A DNA stretch of 64,000 nucleotides from assembly GCA_946902875.1 (NCBI GenBank), contig OX336344.1, forward strand, positions 20,605,791 through 20,669,790, written 5' to 3'. Position 1 is the first letter of the stretch. Every line of letters starts with the position of its first letter. Below, in pieces: positions 52,101 to 61,100 of this stretch. The stretch comes from Nematopogon swammerdamellus (lineage: Eukaryota; Arthropoda; Insecta; Lepidoptera; Adelidae). The notes under the pieces were generated by a model. That model did not search any database, had not been told where the DNA came from, and saw only the letters and a program-made list of their open reading frames with translations. The position numbers were made by a program, and so were the translations under genes.

Positions 52101-55100
52101 GATGTCAGCCCATAACACCGGGTGAACTAGGTGCCATGTCAGTGCTGCCCTTCGGTCGTGCCGGCTACACTGAACTGGACGGAAAACACAAACTATTTAC
52201 ATAGCCGTTTCGACCGACGTTTCATTCAGTGCGGTGGTACCAACCCGGACGGGTTGAACCCTACCACCTAGTAAGGTAAGAAGGGAAGGGACCTACAGTT
52301 TTATCATCAATAGCGACAGTCGCCTCGTGTCGTGCTTAACCATCAATAGCGACAGTCGCCTTTTGTCAGCCTCGATAGCTCAGTGGTGCAGACAGTCAAC
52401 TGTCGCTATTGAATGTTAAGCAACGCTGGGTGCGGTCAGTACCTGAATGGGTGACCGCTGACCGTTGGAGGCTGACCGAGGTTCGGATTCCTCGTAAAAC
52501 CGTAGGTCCCTTCCCTCCTAATCTTACTGGGTGGTAGGGTTTAACCCGCCCGGGTTGGTACCACCGCACTGAATGAAACGTCGGTCGAAACGGCTATGTA
52601 AATAGTTTGTGTTTTCCGACCAGTTCAGTGTAGCCGGCAAGATCAAAGGGCACTGACATGGCACTTAGTTCACCCGGTGTTATGGGCTGACATCACGGAC
52701 GTTGTAGGTGATGTAGCCAACCGTGTCAGTTACCATAAAAAAAAAGTCGACTGTCTGCACCACTGAGCTATCGAGGCCGACGAGGTCGGGGGGTTGGAGT
52801 GATGGGGCGACCGACAGTTCGGGCGTCAGCTGTCCCCCGACAATGTCTGAAATTGCTTCCGACAGCGGAGTTACAGATTACTTAATAGTTACTTCGTAAC
52901 AGATAAATCACTCCATAGAAAAAGTTCCATACCTTGGGCTTTAATAGCCTACTGTTTTACGTCGCCAATCGCTGCGTGCGAAAATGTACCTAAACGATCG
53001 AGTGTAAAGTGATTATTCAATTGCTTTGAAGCTGCGCGCAGTTGCGTGGGCGAGCGTGTAGGTATTTTTCGCGCGGCTGACGAATTTCCACTGAATTAGA
53101 TCGCCGGCTGTCCACCGGGCGGTAGGTATAGTTAGCGCGCGCAAGTACATAGAGTGCGTGAGGCCTGGCGGAGTGGCTAAAATACCTTAGGGTCATCAGG
53201 CGGGTCGTACTGCACGATCCAGTCGACGGCCGGTATGTCGAGGCCGCGCGCCGCCACGTCCGTGCACAGCAGGATGCCGCTCTCCGCGTTGCAGAACTGG
53301 AAGAACGTCGTCGTACGCTTCGTCTGCTGCTGTTTGCCCTGCGCCGACACACACACACACATCTTCTATACATACATTCCTGTGCATTAACACAAGTAGT
53401 TTGTACAGGGTGTTTTTATGACCATAGGTCATAAGCAACTAGCATGTGTATTGTTAATAAATATTCTTATTATTATTTTATGTTCAATTCTCACCATAGA
53501 GAAATAATATACGGGGGTAATTCTCACGCTCAACCCTTTTGCTACTACCTAATTACATTCCACTATACTATCGAATCTCAAACATCCAAAGGTTGACTGT
53601 AAGAAATCTCTGTAAGGGATAAGTCCGCCTTTGCACCTTATGTAAATTTTCTAATGTACTTGTTACTGTTTAATGTTTACTGGAGTAATAAAGAATTTTC
53701 TATATATCGATCTACTCCTGAGCCTATTAAAAGCAAAAAAGTTAAATGACATTTTGTTCTACGGTAAACTTTTTTTTCCATACTAAACTACCTAAATAAT
53801 GACACTCATTTACAAAATGCTCCCGTGTGAATAGACCGATGAACATGTGCGAGCGTCGACAATGCACAGAGCGGAGCGGCAACGTCGCAATGTAGCGAGC
53901 GTCGGGTCGGTCGCACTACCGTAGTATTTTGCGCGCGAAAACTAATTTAATTAATAACTCCTTATTTAAGGCATATCTGATAAAACTTTACCGGGCCTTT
54001 TAGACTTCAAATTAGTCAAGGAATCACTGGTTTGCTTTATCAATATCCTGTATATGTGTGCGTGTACTAGTAGAATTAGCATTAATTAGTAGTAAGTAAG
54101 GTATTATAGTCGATTGTAACATTAGTTAAGCATTGAGTTACTAAATGCTTCATAATCTATTCGGTAGATGGCGCCCGCGCATGCAACTTTTTGGTTTCTT
54201 CTATGGGAACACCCATGAATACGGAACCCTAATAAAGATTGCACTGACGTGTATAGACATGACCGGCAGGTCGATGTAGTTGAACAGCTCATGGTGAAAC
54301 TTGACGGCCATGCACGTGGAGAGGAACACCATCACCTTCTTCTTGCGGTTCTTCTTGAGGAACGTGAACAGCACCATCATGCGCTTCTCCGACGGGCACA
54401 CTATATACCTGCCGAGACAGAACAACTTCTCATTTCATAGCAATTATCACAGACTGGATAATCTTGTTTATTAAAATGGCAACATTCTTATGTTGGCGCC
54501 CTGCGTGACGTCACCGTTTTTCTGTGCGCCATGTTGCATGTGCCGACTATCTGTCTTGTTCTGTTGTCTGTCATTGTGTGTGCATTGAAAATAAAACTGC
54601 CCGCACCCACCGATTGTCCACAGACATATAATCTATTATCTAAAAGCGGCGGGTGGCCGAGTGGTTTGGGCATCGGCTTCTCATGCGAGAGGTCCGCGGT
54701 TCGAATCCGGTCGCCAGGTACCAATGAGTTTTTTCTGACGAAAAAATTTACGTGCATACCTACAGTCCTGCTGCTTCACCGTTCGGAACCGGTGTAAAAC
54801 TGTAGGTCCCTTCCCTTGCCCCTTACTAGGTGGTAGGCTCAAGTTGTAGCCGACTGGGTTGGTACCACCGTACTGGATGTAAGATGGCCGCATAGCAGCC
54901 TCGGTTGTGTTCTCCTCTAGTCCAGTATAGCCAGCAATCCAGGGAAGTCTCCGGTATGGCACCTACCTTCTCGGAGGTGATATTGGCTGGTCGAAGCATG
55001 CGCTTTGGCCCTCCGACTCAAGACAACCATACCGGATTACATAAAAAAAAAGACAGGACTATTCTCGCGAATAGACCTGATATTGTGATAGTGGACCGGG

Positions 55101-58100
55101 AGGCGAGGCGCGCAACGCTCGTTGATATCGCCGTGCCGCACGATGGTAACCTCGTCAGTAAGGAAGCAGAGAAGATGTTAAAGTATCTGGATCTGCAGCA
55201 CAAGGTTACCAAAAGGTGGCCCGTCGACTCGACGATCGTTGTGCCCATAGTCGTATCAGCGCATGGGCTGATAGCGAAAAGCCTCGACAACCACCTTAAG
55301 CTCTCGCTGAGTGGTTGGGACAAGGGCCAGATCCAGGAGGCAGCCCTGCTCGACACTGCACGCATATTCCGGAGGTTTCTCTCTTTGGGACCCGACCATC
55401 CGGTTCACCCCGCCCGTGGTGGAAACCATGTTTATTTTTGTATTAATTTTAGATTGTGAAGTTTGTAGAAATTTAAAATTAATTCAAAAAGAAATGTGTA
55501 AATCAATATTAATCTTTAAGGGGTGGTTATGGACTAAGTTACTTTTTTTATGAAATACTGAGTTTGTAGACTCTATGTATGACACTAAAACGAAATTGAC
55601 GATTTTAGAAATCTTTTGTGTACGTATGTATGCCCCTCCATAACTCTTAAACCGATCATACTACGAATTCGATAAAACTTAATACAAGCACATTTACCTA
55701 TACGGGATACAGGATAGGCTAAATAAAATTCAGTTAATTTACGCTAAGATGTGGCTCTCATACAAACCGAATTGTTCCGCGCGCCGAAATAAAGATACGG
55801 TAGCGGGCTTACTTACTTTTTTTTTTAAATACGAATTTCACGCGAGCGAAGCTGCGGGCAAAAGCTAGTAAAGTTATATAATAATAGCGCACGAAAACAG
55901 TTACCAGCTGCATGACTCGATGGAATGATCGTGCCGAGGCGAGGGCTGTTTTTGCCTTGGTGAGCAAGGTGCCGCGGGGTAGAGAGCGTTCCAACTAAAA
56001 GTTCCCTTCGCCGTTATGTTGGCTCCACTGTCTTTCTGTCAAAACAGTGTTGAGGATTGCTATGTGTACAGATTTACCCGTAATTATCAATATTTACCGT
56101 ATTTTTTGTACGGTAAATACCGATTACATTATTAGGTAATATAATCTTCACAATCTGGCAACACGAATTTAAGCACTGACATATGACAGTGACACTAACA
56201 GTGGAGCCAACATAACGGCGAAGGGAACTTTTAGTTGGAACGCTCTATATACCTGATTCACTTAATTAATAAGTCTTTGTAGTCAGAACTCTCAGCAAAA
56301 TTGTTAATCTTGCTCTCAAGCTGTGTTTTCGATAGACTATGGGCGGTGTTATTATGTGGCTAGTCACTAAATACTAGTAAAAATATGTATAAAAAAAAAT
56401 ACCCTGCGAAGTTTCTGCGAAGAACCGACAGTTCTTCTTCGTTGGTGTAATCGAACCGGACAGAACAAATTGTGACAAGTTCGAGTGCAGTCTAACTGCC
56501 ATGAAAGATCAATAAACAATACAATACAATACAATATTATTTATTCTTTATTCATCATTCATATGGTAGTACCAGAGCCGACTGTCATTCGTCTCCCCCT
56601 ACGGAGACAAGCCATGCTGCATCGTCATAGCCCCAGTGCGACGTTGCTATGGCTTACTCGCTCTCGCTTGCCTGCCTGTGACAGGAGTGAGAGAGAAACA
56701 CGAAGATTGCGACGGTCGCCCGATGAAGTGTGAGCGATTTCATGTTTCTCTCTCGCTCCTGTAGGCAAGCGAGAGCGAGTAAGCGATAGCAACGTCGCAC
56801 TGGGGCCATGACGATGCAGCATGGCTTGTCTCCGTAGAGGGGGACAATGACAGTTGGCTCTGGTAGTACACTACGCTTGAATTTGTCCTGTTTAGTTTTT
56901 ACAATACAATACGGTAAAAGCAAACTAACTTCATAGCCGTCTCCGGCCAGCCGCTGTTCAGTGTTGAGGTTACAATGGCCACAGTCTCACCCTTGCTCCA
57001 GCGTGTCCACGGTGGCGGCCTCCCTGTGATCGTCCACCCCCACGTAGACGGGCTCCTGCTTGACCGCGAGAGCGGTCAGCGATTCCGTCTTCTTTGTCTG
57101 CGTGGCGCTGAACAACATCGTCTGACGGCGCTCTGCGGCAACAGACATCGTTGTTATTGTTATTGTTTTATATTAGCTAGTGTTAAGACACGGAATAAGG
57201 AGTAGCTAAAAAACATATATTATGTTTGTTTTTTATTAGAAAATCAGCCTAAGGCTGCAGTTAAACGACGCGAAAGTTTTCGTGCGGCCGCCGCTGCGTT
57301 TACCGCGCGTTGGCTGCGCTCTCGTGTTCAGAAACGGCGAATATGGACTTTATGTACTACGCACAACATTCAAATTCCTCGCAATCACCTAAACACGCGG
57401 ACTCCGCGCGTTGTTCACGCCGTGTCGATGCCGCCACGATGCGCATGAGTGACGTCGTGTCGTAGTATTAGTAGTATTAGACAACTGTATGAAAGAACCG
57501 TGAACCGATGTCGCAGTGGCGTCATCGGTGGTGAGAATGCTACTTTAATTTTAAACGTAGCTGCTAAATAAATAGAGCTTATTTTGCTTTAACAACTGGT
57601 CCACAGATATGTGCACGCGGTCGACAATCGAAGGTTGCATGTCATTATTTGAATTTTTTTTTCCTACCGTCACTTCCTAGCCCCACCGTGGGGGTATTTC
57701 GCCCATATCGAAAACTCGGGATTTCATCATCAGAATCAGTATTACTGAGGCTAGACATAATTAAGCATATGACCAGTAAAGTTTCAAAGGTAAATAACTA
57801 CAGCTCAAAAACGAGACATTGACAGCCTTTTGTTTTTAATTTATTAAAAATATAAAATGTTCACTAATAATTTTTTTTTTACTGCCATTGAATAGCCAAA
57901 GATCCATGTTGTTGTTTTGGTTTGGGGTTGGCTCTAGGCCTGCAAACTAATCCCGCTTGGTTGGGGACCTTCGTGCAAAAACCCTGCAGTCTCCAGCTAC
58001 CCCAGCCAGCCTATGTCTTCCATGAAAGCCACAAGTCGACCGGGGTGTCTGCAGGCCGCTTATCCCTTAGTCGCCTTTTACGACATGCACGGGGAGAGAT

Positions 58101-61100
58101 GCAGTGGGACTATTCTTATTAAGTACCGACCCCACACAGCACCACGCCAAAGAGCCATTTGGAAGGATAAAATAATTAAACTACATAAAAGTTGACAATG
58201 CAAGAAATGGCATCCAAAAAAACATGAATTTTCGGCGAAATAGCCCCACCCTACCCTAATTAGTTTGTATGAAAACTGTAACTTTTTATTTAAAGGCAAT
58301 TCAGAAAAAAAGGTATTTGACTTTTTTGTTACCTACTATTAATCCCAATAATTGTCCCCTAAATTTCATGTAGTGGCCGGTACAACATTCTATACATATA
58401 TTTTTTCATTTCAAGGCTACACTCACTCGGCAAAAGTTTGATGATCTGCTTGACCTCCTCCTCGAAGCCGATCTCCAGGATGCGGTCGGCCTCGTCGATC
58501 ACCAGGCACTGCAGGTTCTTGTACAGGAAGTCGGGCGTGTTCTGCAGGTGGTCCAGCAGTCGGCCGGGCGTTGCCACTATTATGTTGATTCCTGCGGCAA
58601 ACCACCAACGTCAGCCTCAGTAGCTCAGTGGTGCGGTCGGTCGACTGTTCTTAAGCACGCCTGGGCGCGGTCAGTACTTGGATGGGTGACCGCCCGTCCG
58701 TTGGAGGCTGACCGTGGTTCGGATTCCACGTAAAAACTGTAGCTCCCCCTTCCCTTCTTACCTTACTAGGTGGTAGGGTTTATCCCGGCCAGGTTGGTAC
58801 TACCGCACTTAATGAAACGTCGGTCTAACCGGCTATGTAAATAGTTTGTGTTTTCCGTCCAGTTCAATGTAGCCGACATGAAATGAAGGGAAGCACTGAC
58901 ATGGCACCTAGTTAAGCCGGTGTTATGGGCTGACATCACGGATGTTGTAGCCAACCGTGTCAGCTACCATAAAGAAAATAATTTTTTAGAGCTCTTCTAC
59001 AATCTTTACAGTCTTTCTACAAATCTTTACAGTCTTTCTACAAATCCAAGATTGTTTTCAGGGTTCAGTATCCATACCTATAACCAAATTTCCGAATGGG
59101 TCTTAGCGACACGCCGGTGTGCAGGTTCTGTATAAAAGAGGATGAAACACCCGTACACATCCTTTGTGAATGTGAAGTGCTCATTCACAGTAGAAGCCGC
59201 ATTCTTGGTGGTTATATTTTTAATCCATGCCAAATACAGGCACTCAACCCCAAGAATAACAACTCGGTTCATAGCGAAAATCTGGTCTGGGGGTGAGCTA
59301 TAAACTTTTGAGAGATCACAATAGATCTCCTTAGGTCGCAGTGATAACCGGGCTCAGGGGCCGTAACTCTCACACTTTAAATCATAATCATAAGCCTACA
59401 CCATCTGTCTGTCTGTCCGTCCGTCTGAGGGCTGTATCTTTTGGTCCGTAATATAATAATTTATCTATTTATTTATTTTTTATAGAAAACGAGACATGTG
59501 GCATCGTTTCACTTACGAGTAGGTTACTTACGAAGCCCATGGACATTCGGTGATACTCGGGGATGGCGAATGCCATGCCGGCCTGACAGGAGCCTTTTCA
59601 CGCCCCTTTTGAAAAACCCCAGGCTGTACTTGGGAGGAAATAGATGAGCAAGGAGTGCGTTCCACATTTTCCCGGTTCTGTGAATAAAAGACCTACAGAA
59701 CCGGTTGGTTCCTCCTCGGTAGGTCGATTGTATAGGGGTGCATCCCCTGGCCAGTACGCGTAGTGCGGAGGTCGAATGGGGACCACGGAATCTCATTAAA
59801 GAGCTCCTGCGAACACTCCCCGTGAAATAGACGATAATAAACGAAATAGACGACAATAATCTTCAAAAGACATGTTATTAAATTAGACAACGACCTCTTT
59901 GTCCGCCTTGTAGCTGGCATGGCGCCTCTCTGAGCGCGGTTTCGCGTATAATTATTGTGTTATTGTTCATTGTATAATTTCATCAATAGGTACCTAACCT
60001 ACGCTTGGACATCTCTCAAAATTTCGCAAGTTCTAAATTCAATGCGAAGAACTGACAAACAAACTTCGCAAGTCACAATGTTTTGTTAGTACCTTATATA
60101 AGTATTATATTATGGTAACTTACAAATAATTAACCCATACTACCGCTCACAAGAGCATTAATATTTACAGCATAAACATGAATACTCAAGAATCTGACCA
60201 CTCTGCCTATTTACATTACCTATATCTGGTGTATAGTGCCATCGTCTTAAATAAATATATCAAGTCAATTCAACAACAATTAGTAAAAGTTTCTACTCTT
60301 CTACTCTAAAGTGTCTAATCTTCATTTGAACTTTTGGCACCGCCACCAGTGTCAGTTGTCCATAAAAAAAGACAGATAGACAGACAGACAGCGTAGGCTT
60401 AGTATGCATATGGAACCCTAAAAAACAGTAGTAAATAGTACCTTTCGAAAGTTTCTGCGCCTCCGTACTCCTGTTGGCGCCTCCCATGATGAGTCCGTAC
60501 GTGTGATGGTGATGAGTCATCAGCTCCTTCAGCACTCCGAATGTCTGCATCGACAGCTCCCTCGTCGGAGACAGGATAATACATCCTGTGCCTAGAGCGT
60601 TAAGGCACATTTTACTGTTACACCGTTTTAGACTTGTGTTTTAGATTGGTTTATAGATAAAAAAAAATCAGATTGAAATGTTGAGTTCATATAACGGCTC
60701 GACGCAAATACTTTTCGAATCAGATTGTACGTAAGCTTTGGGATAAATCTATATAATTTGATTACCAAAGATTACGACTGAGTCTGAAAGGAAACTATTT
60801 ACGGAGACCTGAAATCACATTCGCCTTTTTGATCATCATTATATGTTTTGGTCAGTCAGCGTTACTGTATCCACTGCTAGATATACGCCTCTCCAATCCT
60901 CCCGGCTGTATTTGTTTATTAAAAACAATAATTTATATCATGTGCAAGGCAGAAGAAAGGTATTATTATTTTTATTATTCGTCGTTTTACTTTAAGGTTT
61001 GCATCAATACAGTGAACACCAAGTTTGACGGTTGGACAAGTTTGGTACTTTTGCCCCTCCGACTCAGCCACCCATACCGAAATAAATAAAAAAAAATTAT

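Noticed and set aside
52410..52470. 5S rRNA gene copies
   Set aside because: Only the internal control region of 5S is present, always within the same SINE context with a tRNA-like start. No complete 5S sequence occurs.
51500..53000. CRISPR-like array
   Set aside because: The repeats are SINEs and a long tandem duplication with no short regular spacers, and the genome is eukaryotic.
54646..54720. A tRNA-Leu/Ser gene
   Set aside because: It has A and B boxes but runs directly into a SINE body and poly-A, and the same unit recurs in reverse at 3617-3690. It is a SINE head, not a tRNA gene.
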